A stretch of 64,000 nt of DNA from the NCBI GenBank assembly GCA_032358165.1, contig JAALGY010000015.1, positions 2,108,001-2,172,000 on the forward strand, written 5' to 3'. Origin of the DNA: Diplosphaera chodatii. Taxonomy: Eukaryota; Chlorophyta; Trebouxiophyceae; Prasiolales; Stichococcaceae. This document shows positions 1 to 11,537 of the stretch, in pieces. A program made the translations under genes and the position numbers. The notes under the pieces were generated by a model. That model searched no databases. It saw nothing but the letters and a program-made list of their open reading frames with translations, and was not told where the DNA came from. Position 1 is the first letter of the stretch. The number at the start of each line of letters is the position of its first letter.

Positions 1-945
1 TGCAGATGAGTTCTTGCATATTGTTCTGATGACAGGCGTCAGCGGTGTTGGCAGATTTACGGCTGCAAACTTGCCTGCTGCATGCGAGACGGCGCAATGG
101 CCGACAGCACGAACACTAGGGTGCACATCTCGATGCTGCCCGGCGGGACAGCTGCAGTCAGGTCATCGCTTGTGAGGTCTGCCACGAATGCATGGACGCG
201 TTGCCGCTCGTACTGCGGGTGGCTCCTGCATGACGTGAAACACAGCCACAGCTAAGGGCTTGGTGAGGCTTGACATGATGGACCAAATGAATCAGCATAG
301 TCCAGGTGTGCAGCAGCTGTGCTTTGGCAGCTTCTGTGTGGCCACCACACCTGACAAGGTCCACGGCTGTAGCGCTGAAGTCGCAAGCATAGATGACCGT
401 TTCGGGGCGGCACACCTCCAGCAGAGGGTACACCGTGTTTCCGGCGCCGCACCCTACCTGCAGATGCATCGCAATTGGTGGGAGGTGCATGTGACAACAG
501 GTTTGGAGTGCGCCTATACAAGGCGTCCAGAACTGCAGAACTTTGCAGGTCGCTCGCAAGGTCTGTGATGTCGGCACCTCCAGGATGGTGCGGGCGTCCA
601 GCAGCGCCGGCAGCTCCTTGTCCAAATAGTGCCTCCACAATGGCAAAACCCTTTCACATGGGGCTCTCGCGCACTCGGAAGTGTCACTCTCAGAGGCGTG
701 TCACCGTTCGTATGAATGACCATCAGCAGAGCTCACCTGTCCCTGAAAAACTTCTCGGCATGGCGCTTGTAGAAGCAGTCCCACCTGGCGCCGGCCCTGG
801 CGTCCAGTTCATCTGTTCACCCGGTCAACAGCGGAGATTATGTAGTGGCGATGCTACAGAGAGGTGATGTGCTCATGAGGTGACTGGAACGCAGTCCACC
901 TCTGGCGTCTGTCGATAGCTGCTCCGGCGGCACAAAATTGAACAT
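1..945 (-). CDS. tRNA N3-methylcytidine methyltransferase, METTL2/6/8 type (3' part off window)
   Basis: SAM-dependent methyltransferase of the family that makes m3C in tRNA anticodon loops. Visible exons on the minus strand are 945-900, 812-737, 632-578, 457-351 and 225-75, and their phases agree. The start at 945 gives MFNFVPPEQLSTDAR. Exon 2 carries the family hallmark WDCFYKRHAEKFFRDR. Exon 4 carries the SAM-binding VGCGAGNTVYPLLE and YACDFSATAVDLV. Exon 5 ends in PPGSIEMCTLVFVLSAIAP, typical of METTL2/6/8. The last visible exon is followed by GCAAGT, which suggests a GC donor at 74-73, but the acceptor lies outside the window. The C-terminal third is missing. I cannot tell METTL2 from METTL6 or METTL8 subclass. 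Its start faces RPN2 across a 551-base divergent spacer. Confidence 0.85.
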
Positions 946-1496
946 GAATGCCTGCCCGAAAGAGCTTCTTTGGACTGACGACGTGCGTCAAGCAAATACA
1001 GTCTTGTGGCACTGGATGAGCTTCCTCATCATAGCCCTGATAAACTGCTGCTATGCAGCCACTGTAGTCAAGGCAGCATGCGATGACCGCCAGCAGCATG
1101 CACTCAAAATAAAACACCGACCGAGTGCAGCCGTGATATGTGGCAAAACGATCAGGGATACACTGAGACGCTACTGTATCACCAGATCACCAGATATGTA
1201 AATACGGGCATACAGAAATCCAACCGCAGGTTGGTCATCGGAGTGGACTTGCCAGCTGAAAGGGTGTTAGGAGGAAAGGCCGCTCCCTATTGTGCCGTTC
1301 AGGTGCCATGCAGCAAACACGCAACTTCGGTCGAGGCTGCAGCACAGCTCAGTGGCAAGTTCTGGGCCGACTGGTAGGTCTGCTGCCGCAGAAACGATGT
1401 GGCCGCGGCTCAGGAAGCCGTGTTGATAGCAGGCGGTCGAACGTCAGTCAATCAAGACTGCAAGGCCTTTTCTTTGCACAAAACGCCCAGCACAGC
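946..1496. promoter_or_regulatory. Divergent intergenic spacer (METTL-like / RPN2)
   Basis: 551 bases between the start of the METTL-like gene on the minus strand and the RPN2 start on the plus strand. Open frames here show no family resemblance. It must hold both 5' UTRs and both promoters. I see no clear TATA box. Confidence 0.5.
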
Positions 1497-4400
1497 ATGG
1501 CGGTGATGGATGTGTCGTCAGCAGAGGGATGGTTGTCGATGCTCAGCGAGGACTCCCCGCAGCTCAGAGTCCATGCGCTCAACGCACTGAATGGCGTGGT
1601 GCACCAGTTCTGGTTCCAGATTGCGGGGTCGCTTGCATCCATCGAGGCGCAGTCTGAGGATGAAAGCTTTGCGCACCAGGACCTCGCGGCGCTGGTGGCC
1701 TCGAAGGTGGGCCCTGCAATGGCGTGCGAGCTGGTTCACACGCCGCGCGGCACCTGTGCGCTGCTTCATGAGAATTGTGTCACACTGTCCTACCAGGTGT
1801 TCTTCAACCTGGGCGAACTGGACGATGCTCTGCACTATGCACTCGCCTCCGGCCCGCTGTTTGACGTCAGCGAGAAGTCTGAGTATGTGCAGACCATCCT
1901 TGGTGAGGGGTGCCATAGTGCTCCTGAGTGTCCCATGCACCTCTGCTTTGCAAGCGTCGACCGCAAGATGATCCCACTGACTACATGATGCCGCTGCAGC
2001 CCGTTGCATTGACTTGTACATCGAGCGGCGGGTTGCGGCAGCTGAGGGCAAGGCAGACGCGCCTCCCATTGATGACCGGCTCACTGCCATCGTGGAGCGC
2101 ATGTTTGAAAGGTGGCGTATTCACTCCTGGTCTGCAATCATTTTTCTGAACTCATGTCTTCACCGTCGTAGTTCACCATATGTCCACTGTTCTCTGCCAA
2201 ACAGTGTATGTGCACAACCATGTAGGTGCTTCAGCGATGGCCAGTTTGAGCAGGCCATTGGCATTGCGCTGGAGTCGCGGCGGCTTGACAAGCTGGAGGA
2301 GGCGGTGCGCAGGGCGTCTGACACGGTGGCCACCCTGGACTACGCGCTGCAGGTGTGCCAGCGCATGGTCATCAACCGCGGGTTCCGGGAGCAGGTGCGA
2401 TACTCAACACTAGTGTTGCTGGCTGTAGTTTGTGGGGTGCAGACATGTGTTATAACACCTGCCGACGGGCTGTGCTGTGTGTTGTTCCGGGGTGCTCGTG
2501 TGTAGCCAGCAGATGTTTCGCGCAGCACCCACCTGCAGTGTTGAGCTTGCATACGCCGTTTACAATGGGCCGTCACCACAATGCACGTGTCTGGACAGGT
2601 GCTGCTGCTTCTGGTGAAGCTGTATGAGGCATCTGAGAGCCCCTCCTGGATCAGCATCAGCCAGTGCCTCGTGTTTCTGGACCAGCCAGCTGAGGTTGCC
2701 GCCATCCTGCACCGCCTGCTTGGCAGCTCCGAGGTGCTCGTCAACGAATGCACTGCAAGTGCACCTTCGTCTCTGGCCATGTTCTACACACAAGTATGGT
2801 CACACCCGATACAGCGCTGCGCACATCGCCTTCATCATGTACTGAACGAAGTGCAGGACGAGGTGCTGCTGGCGTATCAGATTGGCTTTGACCTGTTCGA
2901 GAACGAGATGCAGACCTTCAGCCAGCAGGTGTGGAAGCTTCTCACGGCTCCACGCGTGCCAGAACACTTGATGCGTTCCTGTGGCACTGCTGTGTGCTTC
3001 CACTGGCAGCTTCCAGACTACGCCACCTCCTGCGCACACTGCAGATCAGCACGCACCTGCAGAAGCTCGCGCCCAAGGAGAGGCCGGCGCCCGCGCCCGC
3101 GGCTGCTGCAGATGCACAGCCATCGGGGGACGCTGCGCCGGCCGGTGCCGCGGGTGCTGGCGCTGACGGTGGCGCCGCAGCGGCCGCAGACGGCGCCACA
3201 GACATGGACGCCTCCGAGTCCGCTCCGCTGCTGGGGCGTGACCAGGGCCAGCAGCAGCAGCCGCAGGAGCAGCAGGTGAGGGCATTGGGCTGCGGGGCAT
3301 TCAGAGCATTTCAGCGGTGCCTGTTTGCTGAGCAAGTCCCGTGCCTGGTTTTGGTCCCAAGACGTCATGCCGTAGGTCTGTGCGAGGTTGACACCAGTGT
3401 TGCACATGCCTCCTGCAGGCTGCGGCGGCGCCGGCTGAGCCGCCTGCCCCCGAGCCGGAACCGCTGAGCCCGGAGGACGAGCGCTACCTGCGCCACTACA
3501 AGCGGCTGCGCGGCATCATCTCCGGCGAGCTGCCCATCCAGCTGCACCTGGACTTCATGTACAGCCACAACCACGCCGACCTGCAGATCCTGAAGAACAT
3601 GAAGGCTGCCGTGGAGGTGACCGCTCACCCTGCCTGACACTGCAGAATCATGGAGCCGCTGGCTCGCTGGTGTACAGCATTTGTGTTTGTGCTTGGCACG
3701 AGCTGCGACTGGGTGTGGCGCACGGCAACTGCGTGGCCTTACAAGGCCTTTGTGTACCTTGCAGAACCGCAACTCGGTGTGCCACAGCGCCATCATCTTC
3801 GCCAATGCGCTGATGCACAAGGGCACCACGGTGGACGCATTCCTGCGGCAGAACCTGGAGTGGCTGTCACGCGCGACCAACTGGGCGAAGTTCTCCGCCA
3901 CCGCCGGCCTGGGCGTCATCCACAGCGGCCACCTTGCCCAGGTGCGCTCCCTGTACACTGTTCGCAGCCGGCAGCAGATGCCATGCGCGGGGACTCATGC
4001 TCAATATGGCAACAGCTTGCAGACGGCATGTGCAAAACGCTCTCGAGACATGAGGTCACCAGCCACCCCCTGTGCTTGGCGCTTGTCGCTGCCACTTGTG
4101 CATTCCTGTGATAGCGCCGCACGTTGTTTTCACTGCAGGGCCGGGCGCTCATGGCGCCGTACCTGCCGCGCGATGGCGCCGGCGGCGGCGGCAGCCCCTA
4201 CTCAGAGGGTGGCGCGCTGTATGCGCTGGGCCTCATCCACACCAACAACGGCAACAGCATCAGGTGTCAGGGCTTGTGGCACCAGTGTCTGCGTGCAGGT
4301 TGCTTGCGAACAGTGATATTTCCTGCTGCTGAGCGGCGCCATGGCCTGTGCAATGCCGTTGCAAAGCTGCTGCCTGTGGTCACCCATGCATGGGGAGTGC

Positions 4401-7400
4401 AATATGCCTCGAGCAGAGGCCACGTCCAGCGAAACTCAACCTCATGCGCACAACGGCGCAGGGACTTCCTGCTGGAGTCGCTGCGGGCGACGAGCAACGA
4501 GACGACGCAGCACGGCGCGGCGCTGGGGCTGGGCATCGCCCGCCTGGGCGCGCAGGACGAGGAGGTGTTCGAGGACCTCAAGAACGTGCTGTACACCGAC
4601 TCCGCCATCGCCGGCGAGGTGACACGTCCTGACTGTTCAGTGCATACGCATGTGTGTTCGAGGACCGAAAGATGTGCTGTACACCAACTCAGCCATTGCT
4701 GGCGAGGTGACACCACGTTCCTGTGCATCGTATATGTTTATCATGTGCGCTGCTTGGTTTGCAAATGGGTAAAGGGCAGGAGTGGCTGCCGACTGCAGCC
4801 TGTCAGCCAGTCTGGCGCAGCGTTGTGACGGGGGCTGCCTTGCTGTTTTTCAGGCGGCGGGGCTGTCGCTGGGACTGCTGTTCTGCGGCAGTGCGACGGA
4901 CAAGGCGGTGGAGATGCTTGCCTACGCGCATGACACGCAGCACGAGAAGATCATCCGCGGCCTGTCGCTGGGCCTTGCGCTCACCATGTATGGCAGGTGT
5001 GGCAGTCTGATAATGGACACGACCCTGGGTCACTGGCTGATGCCGTGCTGTACCTGGCACGAGTTGCAATCGTGCCTGGCTGGAACAATCCCCTGCATAC
5101 CTCGCATTGGTTGATCATTGATGCCACAGTATTTCTGTTTTGATTGCAGGGAGGAGGGCGCGCAGACGCTGATCGAGCAGATGACTCGGGACCTGGACCC
5201 GATCATCCGCTACGGCGGCATGTTCACCATCGCGCTCGCGTACCGCGGCACCGCCAACAACGCCGCCGTGCAGCAGCTGCTGCACTTTGCGGTGTCCGAC
5301 GTCAACGATGACGTGCGGCGCGCGGCGGTGCTGTGCCTCGGCTTCCTGCTGCTGGACAGCCCGCAGCAGTGCCCGCGCCTGGTGTCGCTGCTGGTGCGGC
5401 GCTCGCCACACCGTTGTGTGGCCAGTGCATGGCAGTGTGAAGGGGCGCTTGCACTGTGGCATGGGGGCTGTGGCTCAAGGTCGGTAGCTGGCCATAGCCA
5501 CCACAGACAAACCTGTTGAACGGTACCCGAGAAGGAGGGCAGGGCCCCACAATAGACTCGGTTGCTGCTGGCTGCAGGCGGAGTCATACAACCCGCACGT
5601 GCGGTATGGAGCTGCTATGGCGGTGGGCATCGCCTGTGCGGGGACCGGGCTGAAGGAGGCCACCGAGCTGCTGCAGGGCCTGCTGTCGGACCCCACTGAT
5701 TATGTCCGCCAGGTGAGTGTTGCTGCTTCTAAGGGGTCTCCGGGCAATGCCAGCCGAGCATCTGTCTGCGCAAATGCCAGCTTGCGGGAATGCATGAGTT
5801 GCATGCTTCTGCACCTGTGAAGCTTGTAGTCTGAAGCAGAGTGCAATGGTACTGCAGGGTGCACTGCTGGCGATGGCCATGGTGCTGGTACAGCAGCCGA
5901 CGCAGCGCACTACCGAGTTCCGCGAGCGCATCGCCAAGCTGGCTGCTGACAAGCACGAGGAGATCATGTGCCGGTGCGTGGCCCGATGACACCGTTGACC
6001 GTTGCTGTTTGCACAGTGCGGCTGACCGTGTTGCAACTGCAAGTTGCTCGCCTGGCACAAGATCCTTGCTTCCTTGGGAACTGCTGCATGACGCAAAACT
6101 GTGATTCGCAATGCGTAGCATGGGTGCCATCATGGCGGCCGGCTTGCTTGACGCGGGCGGGCGCAACGCCACGATGGGCCTCAAGTCCCGGTCGGGCTAC
6201 TTCCGGCGCACCGCCGTTGTCGGCCTCGCCGTGTTCCTGCAGTACTGGTGAGCAGTCTTGACAGCGCCGAGCACCCTGCCGAGCACCTGCCAGTTGCCCA
6301 CAGTTTGCACAGCGCATCAGGCACTGGTGGCGATGGTGCATTGTCAGAATAGGCCACTCTGCATCTCCCTGCCCCCAACCCCCAGCACACCTCTGCAGGT
6401 ACTGGTACCCGCTGTCGTACTTCTCCAGCCTGATGTTCCAGCCGACGGCGATCGTCGGCCTCAACGCCGAGCTGCAGCTGCCCAAGTTCAGCCTGCAGTG
6501 CAACATCAAGCCCTCCGTCTTCGCCTACCCGCCGCCCATCCCCGCCGAGGCCGCACAGGAGGTGCGCGCTTTGCAGCCTACCGCGCGCCTCAACCTTCAC
6601 GACAAAGCTGCAAACCATGCACCGAGTGCAAATGCTGTAGACGTCTGCAGGATTGTACTGCATAGTGCCGTCATCACACGGCCTCTGGGCCGTTGCTGCA
6701 GGCGAAGAAGGTGCAGAAGGCGGTGCTGTCCACCACGGCGCGCTCCCGCGCCAAGAACAAGGAGAAGGACAAGGAGAAGCTGGACGCCGAGAAGGCGTCT
6801 GCTGGTGCGCGTCGGCTCGCTGCTTCAATGGGCATTGCAGCCGCCTGCTGCGCATGTATGCGGGTGCACGCGTATCACCAGCTCTGCGGCCGCTCGGCTG
6901 GCGATGCAAAGCTGCAACCTTCAGGCAACAACCGACATTTGTTACACGGCTGTCTTCCTGCAGACGGCGCCACAGCCATGGACACAGACGCCAAGCCCGA
7001 TGCGGCTGCCAAGTCCGACACGGCTGCCAAGCCCGATGCGGCTGCCAAGCCCGACGCGTCGGCAGCGGGGACGGCGGCGGCGGATGGGGCGGCAGACAAG
7101 AGCGGCACCGGCTCTGAAGAGAAGGCCGGCGGCGAGGAGGGCACCAAGAAGGAGGAGGAGCCGGCGGTGCCGGAGCCGAGCACCTACGAGGTGCCCAACC
7201 CGGCGCGGGTGGTGCCGGCGCAGGAGAAGTTCATGGCGGTGCAGCCCGCGCAGCGCTGGCAACCAGTGGCACCCAGCGCGCGCGCCGGCTTCATGGTGAT
7301 GAAGGACCTGCGGCCAGGTGGGTGGCTGCTTCAGCGCTGCGTGCTGCACACGGAGCCAAAGTGGCGCGATGTGGCAGTGGCCCTTGCAAGTCTTATGCAG

Positions 7401-7826
7401 CACGGTGTGCGTCAGCCTGTACACCTGTGCATGCATGCATGCATGCGATGTGCGATGCAGATGAGCCAGTCGAGGTGGTCAGCAGCGGCGGGCTCGCGGA
7501 TGCGGCGGCAGAGCAGGCGCAGCAGCAGGCGGCCGATGCTGCGCCGGCAGCGAACGAGCAGCAGCAGCCGGGCCAGCAGCCGCCGCAGCAGGCTGGCGGC
7601 CAGGACAGCAACCAGGGACCGCGCTCTGGCAGCGCGGACGATGATGACGAGCCTCCACCACCGGAGCCTTTTGGTGCGCCCGCTGCCCGGTGTATGCACA
7701 TGCCGTGGCCACTCGAAGCAGTCTCCATCGTGGGTAGCCAGACGACCAGTATGCAAGCATGACGTGTATAGCTCATGTTGATGCTTTGTACTTGCAGAGT
7801 ACAACCCATCGTCATCGGCACGATGA
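1497..7826 (+). CDS. RPN2: 26S proteasome regulatory subunit RPN2/PSMD1
   Basis: Largest scaffold subunit of the proteasome base, built of PC-repeat alpha-solenoid. Twenty exons: 1497-~1902, 2000-2111, 2226-2394, 2599-2733, 2857-2928, 3045-3275, 3419-3616, 3775-3941, 4139-4263, 4462-4618, 4854-4996, 5150-5393, 5578-5712, 5858-5973, 6119-6247, 6399-6561, 6702-6804, 6964-7317, 7461-7673, 7798-7826. Family landmarks appear in order: [27 protein letters not shown]-type [81 protein letters not shown] and the end [16 protein letters not shown]. Two low-complexity Ala/Gly/Gln or Lys/Glu stretches (exons 6, 17-19) sit where other RPN2 proteins also carry charged inserts. The start gives [16 protein letters not shown], as expected for the N-terminus. 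Confidence 0.95.
4654..4713 (+). repeat. RPN2: Degenerate copy of RPN2 exon-10 end inside the next intron
   Basis: About 60 bases match 4565-4625, the end of exon 10 plus its splice donor, with scattered substitutions and a one-base deletion. The copy keeps the shared end GGCGAGGTGACAC, so a second donor-like GT lies at 4707, 88 bases after the real one at 4619. Because 88 is not a multiple of three and the copy carries a deletion, use of this donor would shift the frame. It looks like a local duplication that has decayed into intron. Confidence 0.8.
7425..7447. repeat. (GCAT)n run before the RPN2 exon-19 acceptor
   Basis: A tract of about five GCAT/TGCA units ends some 14 bases before the 3' splice site at 7460. 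Similar shorter GCATGCAT runs are scattered through introns and spacers of the whole window. Confidence 0.7.
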
Positions 7827-8187
7827 GGGGTGCATGGCAGTGAAGGACAGGCAAGTGATGGTGGCTGAGCCTGTGGACGTCTCACTTGCAGTGGCGAAGA
7901 GCCTCAGCTTGCTGCTGTGAATAAGCTTGGTGCACAGGGTTGCAAACACAATTACACCTGGAGGCGCTCGCAAGCTACCCATGTTCCCAGTCGCAGACAC
8001 TCTTAGCTTCTTCTCTCGCCACACAATGCTCCTCCCACTGCAGCATGAACACAATATATATAGAGGACTGGCTGGAGGCTGACCCGAGGTGCCAGCAACA
8101 GCACAAGGATTAACATGCAGGCAAACACTGCACCTGTGGAGCCTGATTGTCATCAGACCCTGACATAGCTGCTGCAGCTGCGTGCTG
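7827..8187. other. Convergent 3' spacer (RPN2 / AK6)
   Basis: 361 bases between two stop codons that face each other. It must contain both 3' UTRs. It holds no gene that I can recognise. Confidence 0.5.
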
Positions 8188-9179
8188 TCATCCCGTCTGG
8201 CCTTCAAAGTCGTGCATCCACTTTCTCACTCTATCAATGTTGGCGGTCATATCATCTAGCGAGTTGCTGCTCAGAAACCAGACTATTTCTTCTCTGCAAA
8301 CATGATCGGGACTAGTGTCAGTATGCCTGCATCCTGTCCACAGATGTGACAGGCCAATGCATGCCGCCACGGTCGCACGCATTGCGCTGCGCATACAATT
8401 CACCTGTAACTGGCGCGCGCCTCCTCTACAACCACATTCATGATCTCACACTGGACATTCTCGCTGATCTTGGCCTGCAGGGAGCAGAATCCGGGGTTCG
8501 GTTCACGGAATCACGAGCCACACAGGCGCCGAGTCTGGCCTACGATGCACATGACATGACCACGGTGACCTGCGGGTAGCCCCGTGCCCCCAGGCGGTCA
8601 TAGAGGACGCCATTGTCCGTCTGCAACACCACCACCAGGTCGAACCACCTGCGCGTCATGAGCATGAACATGCTGGATGGCTGGGATCGCTCATCTGGAG
8701 CATGCGTGCAGCGCACCAGAGTGCGGGTGCAGAAGCCACTCTGATCAGTCGCCGCCCACCGCTCCGGGAAGAAGTCGCAGGAGTGGAAGTCCACGATGTT
8801 GCCGCCCTCCGCCATCTGCGGCTCTAGTGCGTCACACACCTGTACAGCGCACATCCGCTCATAAGTAACAGACCGCAGGGTGCCCCTGCGGCAGGGCTCC
8901 ACCTGGCAGCGCACCCCATGACCCGGGTTGGACAGCGGCGGCTCATGGGTTGCACAGCTCGAGGCCGGCAGGGTGCACCTTGTCCTCATCGAGCGTGAAG
9001 CACTGGTGCTCGTCGTCCCACCCGGTGTGCAGCTGCCGCTCCTTCACCCAGTCGCCCACGTTCACGTGCCGGAAGCCTGTGGCCTCGCTGAGCATGCGGC
9101 TGAACGTGGTCTTGCCGGTGCCGGGCGTGCCCGTGACTAGGATGTTCGGCGTGGATCGGAAGCTACGTTTCTTGGCCAT
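8188..9179 (-). CDS. AK6: Adenylate kinase isoenzyme 6 (AK6/FAP7/hCINAP)
   Basis: Small nuclear NMP kinase/ATPase that in yeast and human acts with ribosomal protein uS11 in 18S rRNA 3'-end maturation. Five exons with matching phases: 9179-8979, 8839-8760, 8648-8570, 8474-8404, 8293-8188, giving 178 residues, close to the human 172. The P-loop is [14 protein letters not shown] near residues 12-25. [16 protein letters not shown] follows, then the family-typical [18 protein letters not shown], the lid-region [20 protein letters not shown] and a helical tail [12 protein letters not shown]. The start is the only ATG in frame before the P-loop. The gene is convergent with RPN2 and divergent from DEG1. 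Confidence 0.95.
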
Positions 9180-9698
9180 GGTGAGAATCTAATGACTGCA
9201 CCTGTCTCAATCAAGCTGCCTGAAATTATACCCAGCAGCTGCAGGCGGCAGGCTCTGCCCAGCGCATGCCGTCATGAGCTGCAATACAGACCATAAGAAC
9301 CGCTTGTTTGCACCATGTTGTCACGCACGTATATGATCTCGACGCTCGCAACCGCCAAACTGCTCGCTGCGCAGCCGTCGGGCCATGCATATGATATGTA
9401 ACTTATGGCAGCGAACAAGTGCTGTTGCTTCGCTAGAGGGGAGATCATGCCCGTGCACGACCGACGTGGACACCATTGCACGATTGCAACACGGCAGTTT
9501 GAAGCGTGTCGTGTGGACTCTACCATTATATTGGCTTTGCTCGACCACCTTGCAGACCGTATTCCAAAAGCTTGGGGCTGGGCATCCAACAGGTCCAATC
9601 CGTGCAGAACATGCAGCAAACACGCTGTACCCAATTTTGACGCTCGCGGAGCTCACATACACCATTCTGTAGGCTGTACTGCAGGGTAGTTGCAACAG
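9180..9698. promoter_or_regulatory. Divergent spacer (AK6 / DEG1)
   Basis: 519 bases between two start codons on opposite strands. Its open frames show no family similarity. It should contain both promoters and 5' UTRs. A 5'-UTR intron for DEG1 is possible but not visible. Confidence 0.5.
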
Positions 9699-11102
9699 AT
9701 GGCGACCGCCAATTTGAACTGGACAGCAAACCCCAGCGCGACATGCCTGAAGCAGGCAAGCATGCGCAGCTTCAGCGTCGCAGGCCCGAGAGGGGGGCGG
9801 CTCGTTGTGCAAGCTCGGCAGCCCGCATTACATCCTCGCCAGGACGCAGCAGCACGCAGCCCTGTCAGCACAAGTGCCCCATGTGCAACAAGGGCGTCAG
9901 GGTCACAGATGCGCACTGATGCAGCGGCTTCAGCGCGGCACCGTGATGGTGAGGGGGTTGGCGCGGTGCAGCAGCCTACAGCAGGCCACACTGGCATCGT
10001 GCAGCAGCTCGGCCGTGCACTTGCACCCGCGCTTGCGTGTGCTGTGTTCGCAACCCAGGTGCTATGGACTGGGCCGGGGGATGTTGCGTGGGCAAGGCAC
10101 ACGCCGCTCACAGCTGAGGAGCGCAGCACGGTTCAGTTATTCAAGGACAACACGCCAGCCGTCGTGTACATTACCAACCTGAGGGCCGGGCGCGACTCCT
10201 TCACGCTGGACAGCACAGAGATGCCGCAGGGCGCCGGCAGCGGCATCATCTGGGACGACGAGGGCCACGTCGTCACCAATCTACATGTCGTCAAGGATGC
10301 ATCGGACCTGCAGGTTTCACTGGTGGGCGGCTTTGTAAAAGGTGGCGGCGAGTCGGACTTCAAAGCCACCATGGTCGGGTTCGACGAGAACAAGGACATC
10401 GCCGTCCTGAAGATCAATGTGCCTGACAAGAAGATCCTGCACCCTTTGCACCTCGGTGAATCCTCTGACCTGCAAGTCGGGCAGCACGTCTACGCAATAG
10501 GCAACCCCTTCGGACTGGACCACACCCTGACCACGGGCGTGATCAGCGGCACCCAGCGCGAGATCATCAGCGGCATCAACGGCCGGCCCATCCAGGGCGT
10601 GATCCAGATCGACGCCGCCATCAACCCGGGCAACTCAGGGGGACCTCTGTTGGATAGTGCTGGGGAGCTCATAGGCATCAACACGGCCATCTACTCGCCA
10701 TCGGGCGCGAGCGCCGGGGTTGGCTTTGCAGTGCCAATCGATGTGCTGCGCTCTTCAGTCAACCAGATCATCGAGCATGGCCGTGTGATTCGCCCGATCT
10801 TGGGCATCGCCTTTGCTCCAGAGCAGTCTGTTGAGCAGCTTGGTGTGCAAGGCATTCTGGTGCTGGACACACGTAAGGGCGGCCCTGCAGCGAAGGCTGG
10901 CATCCAGGGCACCAGCAGGGACCAGAATGGGCGCCTCATGCTGGGTGACATAATCGTAGCCTTCAACCGCAAACCCATCAGATCAAGCTCGGATCTGTAC
11001 AAGGGTTTGGACGCGTGTGCGGTTGGCGAGACCGTCGAGCTGGAGGTGCTCCGCCAAGACAGCCGCGAAAGAGTCCCAATCATACTCGAACCTTCCAGCT
11101 GA
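9699..11102 (+). CDS. DEG1: DEG1-type plastid-lumen serine protease (DegP/HtrA family)
   Basis: Trypsin-fold HtrA protease predicted to act in the thylakoid lumen, where the plant orthologue helps clear damaged photosystem II proteins. It is an uninterrupted frame of 467 residues. Residues 1 to about 100 are Ser/Ala/Arg-rich like a plastid transit peptide. Residues 103-132 form a hydrophobic lumen-transfer segment ending in an AxA site (A130-W-A132). The catalytic triad is His196 (TNLHVV), Asp233 (DIAVLKI) and Ser313 (NPGNSGGPL). One PDZ domain covers roughly residues 365-467. The first ATG is at 9699. The lack of any intron in a 1.4-kb coding region is unusual here, since every other well-resolved gene is split. 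Confidence 0.92.
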   Translation: MATANLNWTANPSATCLKQASMRSFSVAGPRGGRLVVQARQPALHPRQDAAARSPVSTSAPCATRASGSQMRTDAAASARHRDGEGVGAVQQPTAGHTGIVQQLGRALAPALACAVFATQVLWTGPGDVAWARHTPLTAEERSTVQLFKDNTPAVVYITNLRAGRDSFTLDSTEMPQGAGSGIIWDDEGHVVTNLHVVKDASDLQVSLVGGFVKGGGESDFKATMVGFDENKDIAVLKINVPDKKILHPLHLGESSDLQVGQHVYAIGNPFGLDHTLTTGVISGTQREIISGINGRPIQGVIQIDAAINPGNSGGPLLDSAGELIGINTAIYSPSGASAGVGFAVPIDVLRSSVNQIIEHGRVIRPILGIAFAPEQSVEQLGVQGILVLDTRKGGPAAKAGIQGTSRDQNGRLMLGDIIVAFNRKPIRSSSDLYKGLDACAVGETVELEVLRQDSRERVPIILEPSS

Positions 11103-11537
11103 GCGTGGCCAGTCAACTGCTGGCACTCGTGAGAATGTGATATGTGAGCAAGGGCATGAGGGTATGGGGACGCTGGCAGCTGCGTGTGAGTGGAGCTGCA
11201 GGGTAGTCGGTCCTGTGTGTACTTTATGGCGGTCTGAGCGCCACTTGAGTGTTCATTATGCTGTTGCAGCAGGTCAGTAGGCCGTCTGCTGATTGCTGCT
11301 CGTTGCAGTGTCAGCACCACCTGTTGGTCATTCGGTCAAGATCTGCGCACTGTGTGTACATGTTGCATGGCAAGTGTTAGGCAGCTCGATGAGTTGTCAG
11401 CATGATCTGGCACAGGACAGCAGCACAATTTCACACTGTTGCTTCTGTTACAGTCCACAGCTGTTGTGTCGGCGGCTATCGATTCGCAATGCTGCAGACT
11501 TGATTGCAGAAGCAGGTGTCATTGATAGCAGGCGAGT
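11103..11537. other. Convergent 3' spacer (DEG1 / SMC-like)
   Basis: 435 bases between the DEG1 stop and the stop of the SMC-like gene on the other strand. No gene or repeat is recognised. Confidence 0.5.

Noticed and set aside
7827..8187. TGTAA-type algal polyadenylation signals after genes
   Set aside because: No TGTAA was seen at the usual distance after the stops that I examined, so I do not call terminators.
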